This document shows positions 25,691-35,265 of a stretch of DNA of 64,000 nt, one piece after another. The position numbers were made by a program, and so were the translations under genes. Position 1 is the stretch's first letter; each line of letters starts with the position of its first letter. The notes beneath the pieces were generated by a model, which worked only from the letters and a program-made list of their open reading frames with translations, had not been told where the DNA came from and did no database searches. The stretch covers positions 227,565 to 291,564 of the forward strand of contig NZ_JYON01000003.1 in assembly GCF_000952155.1 (NCBI RefSeq), written 5' to 3'. The DNA is from Aliterella atlantica CENA595 (GTDB lineage: Bacteria > Cyanobacteriota > Cyanobacteriia > Cyanobacteriales > Chroococcidiopsidaceae).

Positions 25691-26644
25691 CTAAGACAAG
25701 GGTGATGGCTGCACGCTTGATTGAATGCGACTTTGAAAATCTGCTACTGTCAGTTGCAATCCTTCTTGCAACGGCACTTTTGGCTCCCAACCAAGCAACT
25801 GTCTTGCTTTGGTAATATCTGGGCGGCGGCGGCGGGGATCGTCTTGAGGCAAAGGTTCATACTTTACTTCCGCATGAGGATTTATCAGCTTTTGAACTTC
25901 TGTAGCTAGCTGAGAAATTGTATATTCATCTTGATTGCCCAAATTTACCGGACCAATATAGTCGCCATTCATCAGGCGCATTAGTCCTTCTACTAAATCT
26001 GATACATAGCAAAAACTTCGCGTCTGCGAACCATCGCCATATACAGTTAATGGAATACCCTTTAAGGCTTGCACGATTAGATTGCTGACTACTCGCCCGT
26101 CGTTTTCTAGCATCCTCGGACCGTAGGTGTTAAAGATGCGAGCAACGCGAATGTCTACATCGTTTTGACGGTGATAATCAAATGCCAAAGTTTCCGCAAT
26201 CCGCTTACCTTCGTCATAACAGCTACGAATACCAATGGGGTTAACGCTACCTCGATATTCTTCAGTTTGGGGATGTACTTCTGGATCGCCGTAAACTTCC
26301 GATGTTGAGGCTAGCAGAAACCGAGCTTTTACCCTCTTTGCTAACCCCAACATATTTAAAGTTCCCATGACATTTGTTTTGACTGTCTTAACTGGGTTGA
26401 ACTGGTAATGTATGGGTGAAGCTGGGCAAGCTAAATGATAGATTTGGTCTGCTTCTAAGCGGATTGGTTCGGTAATATCGTGGCGGATTAACTCAAAGTA
26501 AGGATTGTCTAACCATTTAAGGATGTTGCGCTTATGACCTGTATAAAAGTTGTCTAAACATAAAACTTCGTGTCCCTCTGCCATCAGTCGATCGATCAGA
26601 TGGGAACCTATAAAGCCCGCACCGCCTGTAACCAATATTCTCAT
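25691..26644 (-). CDS. UDP-glucuronate decarboxylase (UXS type, extended SDR)
   Basis: A 317-residue extended SDR that decarboxylates UDP-glucuronate to UDP-xylose. Seen are the NAD motif GGAGFIGSH (residues 7-15), the catalytic Ser/Thr region [10 protein letters not shown], and YxxxK as YDEGK with [16 protein letters not shown], the signature of UXS rather than of plain epimerases. [14 protein letters not shown] and the substrate-loop [10 protein letters not shown] also fit. It heads the operon with ugd, whose product is its substrate. It lacks the N-terminal membrane anchor of eukaryotic UXS, so it should be cytoplasmic. Confidence 0.92.
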   Translation of the reverse strand: MRILVTGGAGFIGSHLIDRLMAEGHEVLCLDNFYTGHKRNILKWLDNPYFELIRHDITEPIRLEADQIYHLACPASPIHYQFNPVKTVKTNVMGTLNMLGLAKRVKARFLLASTSEVYGDPEVHPQTEEYRGSVNPIGIRSCYDEGKRIAETLAFDYHRQNDVDIRVARIFNTYGPRMLENDGRVVSNLIVQALKGIPLTVYGDGSQTRSFCYVSDLVEGLMRLMNGDYIGPVNLGNQDEYTISQLATEVQKLINPHAEVKYEPLPQDDPRRRRPDITKARQLLGWEPKVPLQEGLQLTVADFQSRIQSSVQPSPLS

Positions 26645-26967
26645 AATTTGCTAGTTAATTGCATTTAGTTGGAGTTGAGATCGCACCTTTGCTCAAACCA
26701 AGTGCTTTACTCCTGCGAGTAGAGCAACTCAATATTTAACATAGGTTCTTTCGCTTTTTGACAAACTTACCAAGAAGATTGTCGGTAATTGTTTAAGTAA
26801 TAATGAAATATTTCTAAACAATCATTGTCTAAATTAACTAGCAAACTAGCAAATATTCGCTAAAAAAGCACGCTAGGGAGAAGAGAGCAGGGGGTGCAGG
26901 GGAGGCAGGGGGGAAAGTTTTTCTTTGCCCTCCTTTTCCCAACTAAGTAATGCAACTGATTAACTGG
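26645..26967. other. Intergenic region with G-rich repeat
   Basis: 323 bp. Most is A+T-rich without a gene. At about 26876-26914 lies a G-rich repeat of AGGGGG(T)GC-type units, related to arrays at 36340-36385, 49422-49452 and inside the E2 gene at 58604-58653. A heptamer array follows at 26962-26987. Confidence 0.6.
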
Positions 26968-26987
26968 TCACTGGTCACTGGTCACTG
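26962..26987. repeat. CTGGTCA heptamer array at the antiporter 3' end
   Basis: Three and a half tandem copies of CTGGTCA. Read on the minus strand they encode the last residues (TVTSDQ) and the TGA stop of the CPA2 antiporter gene. Confidence 0.85.
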
Positions 26988-29148
26988 TTTTAACGCGAAC
27001 TAACTGGCGCTTGTTGGGGGCGATCGCAGGGATATCTTGCTGGGGTTCTCCAAGGAGGACAATTGAGCAAGTCAAAGTATTAGATAATTGAGCATTGAGA
27101 TCGCTAATCGCTAAAACACCTGCGCTGTTGCGGCGCTGCATAGAACGCAGGATAACTAAATCGTAGTCTTTGGCGGCTATAGCGATCGCCCCAGCTACAT
27201 TGTCGTTGGGTGTAACTTGAATTTCTATTGGATAAGGTAAGCCTAATTTGCCAACTATTAAAGATAGTTGCGATCGCATCCAAGCTTTTTTACTTTCGCT
27301 AGCGCGACGTTCGCAGACGTGCAATACAGTTATTTGCGCGTCGTTTGCTGCTGCTAAGATACTGGCAAATTTAACTGGTTGAATTGCACGTTGTGTCAGG
27401 TTCTCAACCGGAACCAAAATGCGGCGGATATCTTTGGGCGAAGTCAATAGGCGCGATACGGCTACCGGACAATGAGTTGCCCATAAAATGCTATCAATGA
27501 CGTTGCCGAATAAACGCGATCTAATTCCGGTGCGTTTGCCCCAACCCATAACAATTACGCTAGCATTTTGTTCGCGGCTAGCGCGGGTAATACCTTGGGC
27601 GATCGCATCATCAATTCTCAATAATGGCTCTGCTTCTACCCCTAGTTCTCGACTCATTTGAGCGGCATTATTTAACAGTTCCAAGCTTCTTTGATAAGCA
27701 GTATCTACTTGAGGCGTATTCATGTGTACTGATGCTTTAGCGATCGCTAAGGGGATAATTCTCCCTGACGATTGCCTTGCTAGCAATGCGGCAAATTCTA
27801 TTAGATATTGCTCTGTTTGAGGATTGTAAACTGGGACTACGACAGTAAACTTGCCATTTTCTTGCCTATAAGGGTCATTTTCAACCACCGCCGTCTCTGT
27901 TTGTAAGTCAGTTGCGGCGACTGGAACTAAACTAGCTGCAACGCGGCTGGTAATTAATGGTCCTAAAGTTGCCGTTACTAGCATTAAGACGATGACGCTA
28001 TTAAGTACACCTTCAGTTAGCAATCCTGCTCTGTAACCGACTAATGTAGCAGCTAGAGTAGCCCCTACTTGTGGCATCGATAAAGACCACATTGCTAGAA
28101 GCTCGTTCAAATTGTAGCGATATACGAGTTTTGCTAGGAATGCTGCTATGAATTTACTGGAAATTAGACCGACAACGATCGCTAAAGTTAGCCAAATAGT
28201 GCTGAGGCTCTTGACGAAAGCAGGTAAATCTATCAGCAAGCCTAAGTCTACAAAGAAAATCGGAATAAATAGAACGTTACCAACAAATACTACTTTTTCT
28301 TTAACAGGTCCTTCACCAACTACATCATTTACTGCTAATCCCGCTAAAAAAGCACCAACAATTTTTTCTACACCGATTAATTGAGCGCCTACAGCCGAGA
28401 GAAAGACAGCTAGTAATACAAACAAAAACTGGTTGCCTTCATCATCTCCAGTACGCCGGAAAAATTCTTTACCCGCCCTATCAAAGCCAAACAAAACTAT
28501 GGCAGAGTAGACGACTAACGAGCCGATCAAAGTTATCAAGCGCACTATGGTAAAGTCGCCTGCGTTAATTGCCACACAAACAGCTAAAACTAACAAAGCG
28601 CCAATGTCTGTAAAAATAGTTGCGCCAATTGTCACAACTACCGCTTCGTTAGCAACTGCGCCTATGCGACTGACAATAGGGTAAGCAAGTAAAGTATGAG
28701 ATGCAAATAACGAACCGATTAATATTGATGCATTCCAGCCAAAACCAAAAACTCGCCCTACTATCGTTCCCATAATTAGGGGGACGATAAATGTAAAAGT
28801 CCCAAATACCAAAGAGCGATTTTTAGTACGGCGAAACTGCTCCATATCAACTTCTAGCCCTGAAACAAACATTAGGTAAACAAGCCCAATGTCTGACAGT
28901 AATTCCATTGTCGGCAGGTCATTTTGCAGTACGTTCAAGCCGTTAGTACCAAGCAATACTCCCGCAGCTAGCAAGCCAACTAATCCTGGCAGTTTTAGCT
29001 TCTCAAATACAATAGGTACAACTAGAATGACGACCAGCAAAATCGCAAACGGTACAATTGGTTCGTTGCCAAGAACGTCTGTTGCTGGTTCTACAGCAAG
29101 TAGTTGTGAGATTAAGAGCATAAATATGGCTGGGTGTAGAAACGCCAA
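26968..29148 (-). CDS. CPA2 cation:proton antiporter with C-terminal USP domains
   Basis: A 726-residue protein. Residues about 1-410 form the 12-13 segment Na+/H+ exchanger (KefB-like) domain, with motifs LMFVSGLEVDMEQF, GSLFASHTLLAYPIV and AFLAGLAVNDVVGEGPVKEK. Residues about 430-710 contain two universal-stress-protein-like domains (VVPVYNPQTEQYLIEFAALL; RILVPVENLTQRAIQPVKFA) that could bind nucleotide and gate transport. Such fusions are common in cyanobacteria, with roles in ion and pH homeostasis. The C-terminus TVTSDQ is encoded by a heptamer repeat. The gene is monocistronic. Confidence 0.9.
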   Translation of the reverse strand: MAFLHPAIFMLLISQLLAVEPATDVLGNEPIVPFAILLVVILVVPIVFEKLKLPGLVGLLAAGVLLGTNGLNVLQNDLPTMELLSDIGLVYLMFVSGLEVDMEQFRRTKNRSLVFGTFTFIVPLIMGTIVGRVFGFGWNASILIGSLFASHTLLAYPIVSRIGAVANEAVVVTIGATIFTDIGALLVLAVCVAINAGDFTIVRLITLIGSLVVYSAIVLFGFDRAGKEFFRRTGDDEGNQFLFVLLAVFLSAVGAQLIGVEKIVGAFLAGLAVNDVVGEGPVKEKVVFVGNVLFIPIFFVDLGLLIDLPAFVKSLSTIWLTLAIVVGLISSKFIAAFLAKLVYRYNLNELLAMWSLSMPQVGATLAATLVGYRAGLLTEGVLNSVIVLMLVTATLGPLITSRVAASLVPVAATDLQTETAVVENDPYRQENGKFTVVVPVYNPQTEQYLIEFAALLARQSSGRIIPLAIAKASVHMNTPQVDTAYQRSLELLNNAAQMSRELGVEAEPLLRIDDAIAQGITRASREQNASVIVMGWGKRTGIRSRLFGNVIDSILWATHCPVAVSRLLTSPKDIRRILVPVENLTQRAIQPVKFASILAAANDAQITVLHVCERRASESKKAWMRSQLSLIVGKLGLPYPIEIQVTPNDNVAGAIAIAAKDYDLVILRSMQRRNSAGVLAISDLNAQLSNTLTCSIVLLGEPQQDIPAIAPNKRQLVRVKTVTSDQ

Positions 29149-29297
29149 AGTTGTATATATACAACAATTGCCGTCATTGTTGACTGGAAATTAATGCTAA
29201 TTTAAAGCAGGTTTATTTTAAGGAAGAATGCTGTAAATAATTTTTTCAGCGCTTAAAATTACCAACATACTAGAATCAAACGAGTTTAAATAACTCT

Positions 29298-29948
29298 CTA
29301 GGGATGGATTTGGCTCAAAATTACTTTCAAGCGATCGTAGTCGTCTTTAAGGAGAATGCTGAGAGTTCTGCCAGCTTTGACTAGCCAAGGGCGATCGCCA
29401 TGACGTAATTGATAAATATGACGAATAGCGGCGGCTGTCAAGGCTTCTTGAGGTGTGCCATTAATTTGCAGTAATGTACGTAAAAAATCTAGCTGTTCGC
29501 TAAACTCAACAATTTCCTGAGCATCGCAATGATAAACTGCTTGGTGAATTTGTGGCGGACGTGGTGGCAAATATTGATAAAGAGTAGTGCTTCTAGGTTC
29601 TAATTGCTGCTTAAATCCGACAATTGCCGCCCGAAACTCAGTTTTGAGCATGGCAAATATCTGAGGTTGTTGTTCGCGCAAGTCTTGCAACGATAAGCCT
29701 AAAGCCCTTGCCCGATGGACCGAATCGATGGGCATTGTTGTAGCATGATAAACCACAGCATAAACTTGATTGCCCGATTCTTCGTCGGTAGATTTTACCC
29801 AACTACCAAACGGTGGCATTACAGGAAAGCTCAAGTCTTCAGGATCTAGACATTGAGCCAAAAATTCGGCTGTCGAAGTTTCGATCACTTCAGCAATGTG
29901 ATGTGGAGAGCGATCGCTTGTAGTAAATTGGGGTAAGGGAAGACGCAT
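29298..29948 (-). CDS. HAS-barrel domain protein
   Basis: A 216-residue conserved cyanobacterial protein. The N-terminal 90 residues (PHHIAEVIETSTAEFLAQCL...GSWVKSTDEESGNQVYAVVYHA) fit a HAS-barrel, the small beta-barrel found at the N-terminus of HerA/ATP synthase-type ATPases. The remainder is mostly helical (TAAAIRHIYQLRHGDRPWLV near the end). The function is not known. It lies 72 bp downstream of ndhS on the same strand, in the order rodA-ndhS-HAS barrel, and may be part of that transcription unit. Confidence 0.75.
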   Translation of the reverse strand: MRLPLPQFTTSDRSPHHIAEVIETSTAEFLAQCLDPEDLSFPVMPPFGSWVKSTDEESGNQVYAVVYHATTMPIDSVHRARALGLSLQDLREQQPQIFAMLKTEFRAAIVGFKQQLEPRSTTLYQYLPPRPPQIHQAVYHCDAQEIVEFSEQLDFLRTLLQINGTPQEALTAAAIRHIYQLRHGDRPWLVKAGRTLSILLKDDYDRLKVILSQIHP

Positions 29949-30020
29949 AATAAGTCGTAATTTTTAATTCGTAAGGCGTGATTATCCTACGATTGAATGC
30001 GATCGCTCTAATTGCTGCAA

Positions 30021-30221
30021 TTATTTTGCTTTTTTGCGCCCTGCTGTTACTTCTACTGCCGATAAGTCAGACAGTTTGAAGGTAATTATCTTATCCCAAT
30101 TACCGCCTTCAAATAAAACGGCAACTTTCCCGTCAGTTACTCTTTGGACTAGCCCTTGATAGCCATAGTAGGTATCGTTGGCATTAGTTACGCGCACTGT
30201 TGCACCAGGTAATATTAACAT
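30021..30221 (-). CDS. ndhS: NAD(P)H dehydrogenase-like complex subunit S
   Basis: A 66-residue subunit of the photosynthetic NDH-1 complex. NdhS has an SH3-like fold and forms the ferredoxin docking site of this thylakoid complex, which drives cyclic electron flow. The sequence [20 protein letters not shown] with [20 protein letters not shown] is characteristic of the family. The gene starts 9 bp after the rodA stop and is probably translated from the same mRNA, linking cell-shape and NDH genes in one unit. Confidence 0.9.
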   Translation of the reverse strand: MLILPGATVRVTNANDTYYGYQGLVQRVTDGKVAVLFEGGNWDKIITFKLSDLSAVEVTAGRKKAK

Positions 30222-30230
30222 TTTTCCTAA

Positions 30231-31487
30231 TTAGTAAAATTTGAGCCGTTGCCGATAATTTGCTACTGATTCTACTATGCCTAGAGCAATAAAATTCGTC
30301 AGCATTGCCGATCGCCCGTAGCTAACTAAGGGTAGAGGTATACCTGTTACAGGTGCAAGTCCGATTGTCATGCTGATATTAACAATTACCTGAAACACTA
30401 GCATTGACAATACACCAACTGCTAGCAAAGAACCAAAATTGTCTTTGGCAGTACGAGCAATATGTAGCAAACGCCAGCAAATGAGCCAAAACACAAATAA
30501 TACTGCCAAGCAGCCGACAAAGCCTAGTTCTTCACCAATTGCTGAGAAAATAAAGTCTGTATGCTGTTCGGGAATAAAATTAAGCTGAGTTTGAGTACCG
30601 TTATTTAACCCTTGTCCCCAGCGTTCGCCTGCACCGATAGCAATCCGCGATTGAATCAAATGGTAGCCACCGCCCAAGGGGTCTTTTTCGGGGTTGAGAA
30701 ATAAGATGATGCGGTCTTTTTGATAGTCTTTTAATACGTTCCAAAGGATACTGCCCAATTCCCCAGCTAACAAGTTAACTACGACAGCGCCAACTGCTCC
30801 TATGCGCTGCCAAGGTAAAGTAAGATAGGCGATCGCACACATGGCGATCGTCCACACTACCCAGCCAGGCAAAAATACATTAAACAAAATTACCGAAACA
30901 AGAGGCGAAGCTAGCAATATCAACCATCCAGGGTTAGCATTACCCCAATAAAGCATTCCTAAAGTAATTGCCCCAAATACTAAAGAAGTACCCAAGTCTG
31001 GCTGCAAAAATACTAATGCCCAAGGTACGGCGGTAATTGCTAAAGCTTTTAAGAAAGCGGGCATGGTTGACGCTGTTTTTGCTTGTAAAATCGCCGCTAG
31101 TGTGATGATAACTCCTACTTTGGCAAATTCTGAAGGTTGGAGGTTGAAGCCAGCAATTGAGATCCAGCGTTGCGCCCCTTTGGCGGAAGTTCCGATTACC
31201 ATCACTGCAATCAAGCTAATGTTAGTAATGCTGTAGATGAACCAATGTAACTGGAGTAAGTTTTCATAACGCCAACGGGCGATAAACATAGCTACAGTCA
31301 AGCCTACACCGCCTACTAGCCAGTGCTGCCACCAGTCTGTAAGTCCCTGATTTAATTCGGTGCTGCGAATCATAATGCCGCCAAATAGTGACATTCCTAC
31401 GCAAAGGGCAAGCAGCCACCAATCTATTTGCTTCCAAGCCGCGAACAAATATTGCCAGCGAATTTTATACGGTGACTTTCTTAGCAT
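30231..31487 (-). CDS. rodA: Rod shape-determining protein RodA (SEDS glycosyltransferase)
   Basis: A 418-residue SEDS-family peptidoglycan polymerase with about 10 membrane helices. Characteristic motifs are seen: GAQRWISIAGFNLQPSEFAK, FLQPDLGTSLVF, GQGLNNGTQTQLNFIPEQHTDFIFSAIGEE and the final TGIPLPLVSYGRSAMLTN. It works with a class B PBP in lateral wall synthesis. It is the first gene of the rodA-ndhS unit on the minus strand. Compared with E. coli RodA (370 residues) it has an extra cytoplasmic N-terminal stretch. Confidence 0.93.
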   Translation of the reverse strand: MLRKSPYKIRWQYLFAAWKQIDWWLLALCVGMSLFGGIMIRSTELNQGLTDWWQHWLVGGVGLTVAMFIARWRYENLLQLHWFIYSITNISLIAVMVIGTSAKGAQRWISIAGFNLQPSEFAKVGVIITLAAILQAKTASTMPAFLKALAITAVPWALVFLQPDLGTSLVFGAITLGMLYWGNANPGWLILLASPLVSVILFNVFLPGWVVWTIAMCAIAYLTLPWQRIGAVGAVVVNLLAGELGSILWNVLKDYQKDRIILFLNPEKDPLGGGYHLIQSRIAIGAGERWGQGLNNGTQTQLNFIPEQHTDFIFSAIGEELGFVGCLAVLFVFWLICWRLLHIARTAKDNFGSLLAVGVLSMLVFQVIVNISMTIGLAPVTGIPLPLVSYGRSAMLTNFIALGIVESVANYRQRLKFY

Positions 31488-31687
31488 TTATGGAATAGGG
31501 GCGATTGAGTAAGGATAGAGCGATTAAAAACTATTTATCGAGATTGGATTAAATTTAACTAGCTTTATACTTTTAGCTTTGCGTAAAAATAATGCTGGCA
31601 TTTAATTTCCTTTATAAATTAAATCTACTTTAATTTTTAGCTTCCCGAAGGCTCGATTGAAACCGCTCATCTTCCAACTACTTGACT

Positions 31688-31726
31688 AGCTAAGACTGTT
31701 AGCTTTAAGCTAAGGCTGTTAGCTTA
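31688..31726. promoter_or_regulatory. Two tandem palindromic operators upstream of the TetR gene
   Basis: AGCTAAGACTGTTAGCT (31688-31704) and AAGCTAAGGCTGTTAGCTT (31707-31725) are near-identical palindromes with a 5-base centre; the second extends to 10... no, to 8-bp arms by one further T/A pair (31706 and 31726). Their centres are 20 bp apart, two helical turns, and the pair ends 14 bp before the TetR start. This is the expected shape of an autoregulatory TetR operator bound by two dimers. Confidence 0.75.
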
Positions 31727-31740
31727 TTTGGTTCTATGCC

Positions 31741-32337
31741 TTGGGTCGTCCTGTTAAAGAGAAAACATTGAGCCAGCAAGATATTATTAATGCTGCGATC
31801 GCCTGCTTGGAGCAAGAGGGTGAATTGGCATTAGGAGTACATCGAGTTGCACGAGAAATTGGGATTAAGCCACCCTCTATATACAAGCATTTTGATGGCA
31901 ATGCTGCACTTAAGGAAGCAGTAACGTTAGAGATTTGGCGACGATTTATCAGCCACTACCGACGTGCTGCCACAGGAATAGACGAGCCAGAAGAACAATT
32001 ACATCAAATTGGGTACGCTATCCGAGATTTCGCACGACAGCATCCGATTCTATGGCGCGTCATGGCACAAGTGCGCGTAGATGCGAGTGTAGATGCTTTC
32101 AAAAATATCGTGCATGAAATTGCCAGTTTCTATACGAGTGCGTTGAGAAGCTACAGCTTCAATGCAGATGAACTGGTAGATGCTATTCGCATTTTTCATG
32201 CAGCAGTGTATGGCTTTATTCAGGCAGAGAGTTCGGGAATGTTTGTACTTTCACGCCCAACTACTGCTAGTTTCGACGTGATGCTAAGTGTGATGACCGA
32301 AGCTTTGAACGCGCTCGCCACGAGAAATCAGCCATGA
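31741..32337 (+). CDS. TetR/AcrR family transcriptional regulator
   Basis: A 198-residue one-component repressor. Residues about 10-55 form the TetR HTH (SQQDIINAAIACLEQEGELA...VAREIGIKPPSIYKHF), and the rest is a TetR_C-type helical ligand domain (WG-like region HPILWRVMAQVRV). The start is a TTG at 31741, giving MGRPVKEKTLSQQ as in homologues. The upstream ATG at 31736 is out of frame. The stop overlaps the ATG of the alpha/beta hydrolase gene by 4 bp, so both are one operon behind the tandem palindromes. It likely represses itself and the hydrolase, and is released by the substrate of the hydrolase or a related small molecule (inference). Confidence 0.88.
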   Translation: MGRPVKEKTLSQQDIINAAIACLEQEGELALGVHRVAREIGIKPPSIYKHFDGNAALKEAVTLEIWRRFISHYRRAATGIDEPEEQLHQIGYAIRDFARQHPILWRVMAQVRVDASVDAFKNIVHEIASFYTSALRSYSFNADELVDAIRIFHAAVYGFIQAESSGMFVLSRPTTASFDVMLSVMTEALNALATRNQP

Positions 32338-33173
32338 TCCAAACCCCTGCTGACCAATTTATTCGAGTTAATGGCATTAATACTCGTTATTGGCAAGTTG
32401 GCAATCAAGGAACTTCAGTTCTGTTTGTTCACGGTGCTGGAGCTTCAATTGATTACTGGTACAAAAATGTTTTTGAGCTTGCCCAAAATCATCGAGTATA
32501 TGCTCTCGATTTAGTAGGCTCTGGCAAATCAGATAAGCCAGATACAACTTATACCTACGACGATCTCGCCCAATTTGTTATCGAATTTGTGGATGCAGTT
32601 GGGTTATCGCAGTTATCTTTAGTGGCAACTTCTGGTGGCGGAGCGATCGCCCTCAAGCTAACATCAGCGTACCCAGATCGCGTACAAAAATTGGTATTAG
32701 CCAATTGTGCCGGATTAGGGAAATCTGTTGGCTTTGGCATGAGAGTTTCAGCTATTCCAGGAGTCGGTGAAGCCTTAAACAAACCTAGCATTGCAACTGC
32801 CAAATTTCTCATACATCAATGCTTCTACGCTCCTCAACTTTTTCTCACAGATGAGGTTATCGATCTCGTCTATCGGAACATACCTGTAGAAGTGTTGAAG
32901 TTTCAATTGCGGACATTTCGCACTGCTGCGAACTTTTTGGGCATGAAATCAGCGTTTTTGAGCAGTATTAGGGAGTGTCTTAGCAAAATTCATTGTCCAA
33001 CACTTGTTCTGTGGGGCAAGCAAGATCGAGTGATTCCGGTTAAATACGCACAAGTAGCAGTGCAAGCAATTCCTAATGCCAAGCTACAACTTTTTGATGA
33101 ATGCGGACACTTGATTTATATAGAATGCTCTGATGCTTTCAATAAGCAAGTCTTAGCGTTTTTAGGTGAATAA
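32334..33173 (+). CDS. Alpha/beta hydrolase (TetR-linked)
   Basis: A 279-residue alpha/beta hydrolase. The oxyanion motif is FVHGAGASIDYW, the nucleophile elbow is VATSGGG with S100 (the usual first Gly of GxSxG is Ala), the acid is D in WGKQDRVIP, and the His is in ECGHLIYIE. VGSGKSDKP marks the epoxide-hydrolase/haloalkane-dehalogenase/BphD-like superfamily. It is translationally coupled to the TetR gene through an ATGA overlap. The substrate is unknown. Confidence 0.88.
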   Translation: MIQTPADQFIRVNGINTRYWQVGNQGTSVLFVHGAGASIDYWYKNVFELAQNHRVYALDLVGSGKSDKPDTTYTYDDLAQFVIEFVDAVGLSQLSLVATSGGGAIALKLTSAYPDRVQKLVLANCAGLGKSVGFGMRVSAIPGVGEALNKPSIATAKFLIHQCFYAPQLFLTDEVIDLVYRNIPVEVLKFQLRTFRTAANFLGMKSAFLSSIRECLSKIHCPTLVLWGKQDRVIPVKYAQVAVQAIPNAKLQLFDECGHLIYIECSDAFNKQVLAFLGE

Positions 33174-33191
33174 ATACGTCTGCTTAGAAGA

Positions 33192-33218
33192 TAGGGACAC
33201 ATCTATTAAGTGTCCCTA
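33192..33218. terminator. Hairpin between convergent genes
   Basis: A 9-bp perfect stem TAGGGACAC/GTGTCCCTA (33192-33200 with 33210-33218) has a 9-base loop, 19 bp after the hydrolase stop and 13 bp before the end of the Mrp gene. T-runs are weak on both sides, so it is a probable bidirectional terminator or mRNA stabiliser. Confidence 0.5.
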
Positions 33219-33231
33219 AATCATTCTTGAC

Positions 33232-34302
33232 CTAAGTTAAAGCGGCTACTGAGACTTTACCTGCAATATTAAGCGCGATCGCTGTTAAGGCTTTGGCTGA
33301 TGCTGACTCGGGTTCGGCGATGACAATCGGAATTCCGCGATCGCCTCCTTGTCTTAAAGATATCTCCAAAGGCACGCAGCCCAGTAAAGGTACGCCCATT
33401 TCCTTGGCTGTTTTTTCCCCGCCTCCAGAACCAAAAATGTCGTAGTGCTTATCTGGCATATCTGGAGGTACGAAATAGCTCATATTTTCTACTATGCCTA
33501 AAACTGGTACGCGCATTTGCTCGAACATCCGCAAGCCTTTACGAGAATCGAGTAAGGCAACAGTTTGCGGTGTGGTGACAATTACTGCTCCCGCCATTGG
33601 TACGGCTTGAGTTAAAGTTAGTTGAGCATCTCCCGTTCCTGGCGGCATATCGACGATTAGATAATCTAATTCTCCCCACTCTACTTGATAGAGAAACTGG
33701 CGAATTACGCCGTTTAACATCGGTCCGCGCCACACCACAGGCTGATCTGGGTCAATTAAAAAACCCATTGAAACAAGCTTTACGCCATGATTGAAGGCAG
33801 GTTCTAGGATCTCTCCTTGTTTGCCTTCGCGTACCATAATCTTTGCTTCTGCAAGTCCTAGCATTGTTGGCGCATTAGGACCGTAGATATCAGCATCTAA
33901 TAAGCCGACTTTTGCCCCAGTTTGCGCTAAAGCAACAGCAATATTCACAGCAATCGAACTTTTGCCTACACCACCTTTACCAGAGGAAATTGCCAAGATA
34001 TTTTTTACGCCAGCAATACCAGTGCGATCGGGTAAGCTTTTTTGTTGAGGAGTTTCGGCTGTGACATCTACCAGTACCTCAGTTACTCCTGGTAATGTTT
34101 TTACAGCTTTTTGACAGTCTTCGACAATAAATTCGCGCAACGGACAAGCTGGAGTTGTTAGCACCAAAGTAAAGCTAACTTTACCGCCGTCAATATGAAT
34201 ATTGCGAATCATATTCATTTCTACCAGACTCTTACGCAATTCTGGATCTTGAACTGGTCGCAATACTTCTAATACAGAATTAGCATTAAGGGTTTCAATC
34301 AT
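33232..34302 (-). CDS. Mrp/NBP35-type Fe-S cluster carrier ATPase (ApbC)
   Basis: A 356-residue protein from the ATG at 34302. Residues about 1-85 are the MIP18/DUF59 domain (VLEVLRPVQDPELRKSLVEM), followed by the deviant Walker A SSGKGGVGKSS, typical of the MinD/Mrp class. The Walker B-like segment LDYLIVDMPPGTGDAQLT is present. ApbC/Mrp proteins assemble and deliver [4Fe-4S] clusters; the usual C-terminal CxxC is replaced here by a CVPLE segment (GVPLLGCVPLE) with a single Cys. A GTG at 34326 would extend the protein by eight residues. It is a single gene, with the SRPBCC gene about 125 bp upstream on the same strand. Confidence 0.9.
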   Translation of the reverse strand: MIETLNANSVLEVLRPVQDPELRKSLVEMNMIRNIHIDGGKVSFTLVLTTPACPLREFIVEDCQKAVKTLPGVTEVLVDVTAETPQQKSLPDRTGIAGVKNILAISSGKGGVGKSSIAVNIAVALAQTGAKVGLLDADIYGPNAPTMLGLAEAKIMVREGKQGEILEPAFNHGVKLVSMGFLIDPDQPVVWRGPMLNGVIRQFLYQVEWGELDYLIVDMPPGTGDAQLTLTQAVPMAGAVIVTTPQTVALLDSRKGLRMFEQMRVPVLGIVENMSYFVPPDMPDKHYDIFGSGGGEKTAKEMGVPLLGCVPLEISLRQGGDRGIPIVIAEPESASAKALTAIALNIAGKVSVAALT

Positions 34303-34426
34303 GGCTTTTTTGAAGAAAGGAAGCACTAATATTAGGGATGTACGCGCAAATACTCCCTAATGCATCTTAACTTCCTAAGTAGAGCGATCGCTTTGTTTGG
34401 CAAATATCCAAATCTATGACTGCCAT

Positions 34427-34939
34427 TCAAAACTCAAAACTATTTTTGGGTTTTTGGCTAACTCCAGGTAGAGTTGCCTTTTCTGCTGCTGCTGCTAAAG
34501 CTGCTGCTACTTGTGCTGCATGACGACGTGAGAAAGACCAAACTAGCGGCGACAGCCAACCTTTTAAGGTGACTGAATAAGAAATACAATTACCGCAAAC
34601 ACTCGATTCTATCCGGTAAGTTACTCGTTCTTCTACGCCTGGAATGGCAATTACTCTTACACTTAGCAATTCTCCAGGTCTAACCATCTCCACAAAAATG
34701 CGGACGGGAATTGGACCTAAGCGCGTTACAGCTTGATAAATTAAACCAGGCTTTGGTACTAAGCCGTTAGGAACGTTGGTTTTGGATAGAATAGGATGCC
34801 AAGATACATCAGCTAAGTCCACTACTTTTTGCCAAAGTTCGTCTACAGAAGCAGAACTAATAGCTTCATAAGTGCGCGCTAGAGAACAGCGAAACCAACG
34901 ATGTTTGCGGTGGATGAATTTGGAAATACATTTGTGCAT
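34427..34939 (-). CDS. SRPBCC (START-like) family protein
   Basis: A 170-residue protein fitting the polyketide cyclase/START-like SRPBCC fold, a helix-grip hydrophobic pocket. Supporting segments are the N-terminal EAISSASVDELWQKVVDLAD, SWHPILS, and a C-terminal long helix (FSRRHAAQVAAALAAAAEKA). The N-terminus (HKCISKFIHRKHRWFRCSLA) is unusually basic and may not belong to the fold, so a later start is possible. Ligand and role unknown. Confidence 0.7.
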   Translation of the reverse strand: MHKCISKFIHRKHRWFRCSLARTYEAISSASVDELWQKVVDLADVSWHPILSKTNVPNGLVPKPGLIYQAVTRLGPIPVRIFVEMVRPGELLSVRVIAIPGVEERVTYRIESSVCGNCISYSVTLKGWLSPLVWSFSRRHAAQVAAALAAAAEKATLPGVSQKPKNSFEF

Positions 34940-35265
34940 TATTCGGCAAGCGTCCTCCCTAAGCCCTGATTTAATTCGTAATTCGTAATTCGTAATTCGC
35001 GCATTAAGACTAATAATTAACGATTTCTTAACTTAGTCTCTCCCACCTCTGGATCTGTCGTTAGACTTACTTGGATGGCTACGTTACCTAAAAATTTATT
35101 AACGTTGAGGAGGCGATCGCGCGTTAAGTCAGATTTGAGAGACAATAAATGGAGCGATCGCCAAAGCTAACTTTGTAAAACTCTAGCGGAACTGACAACT
35201 AACTGTGTTAGTTCTACCTAACAACCTGTTTAAAAATTAACTTTTGTTTAAATTAAGTTGTAATT
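34940..35265. other. Divergent intergenic region with AATTCGT repeats, hemF leader
   Basis: 326 bp. AATTCGT heptamers occupy 34971-34999. Two HIP1-type sites lie near 35115 and 35157. The hemF leader (35220-35265) holds a repeated TGTTTAAA word and no Shine-Dalgarno box. No gene seen. Confidence 0.5.
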
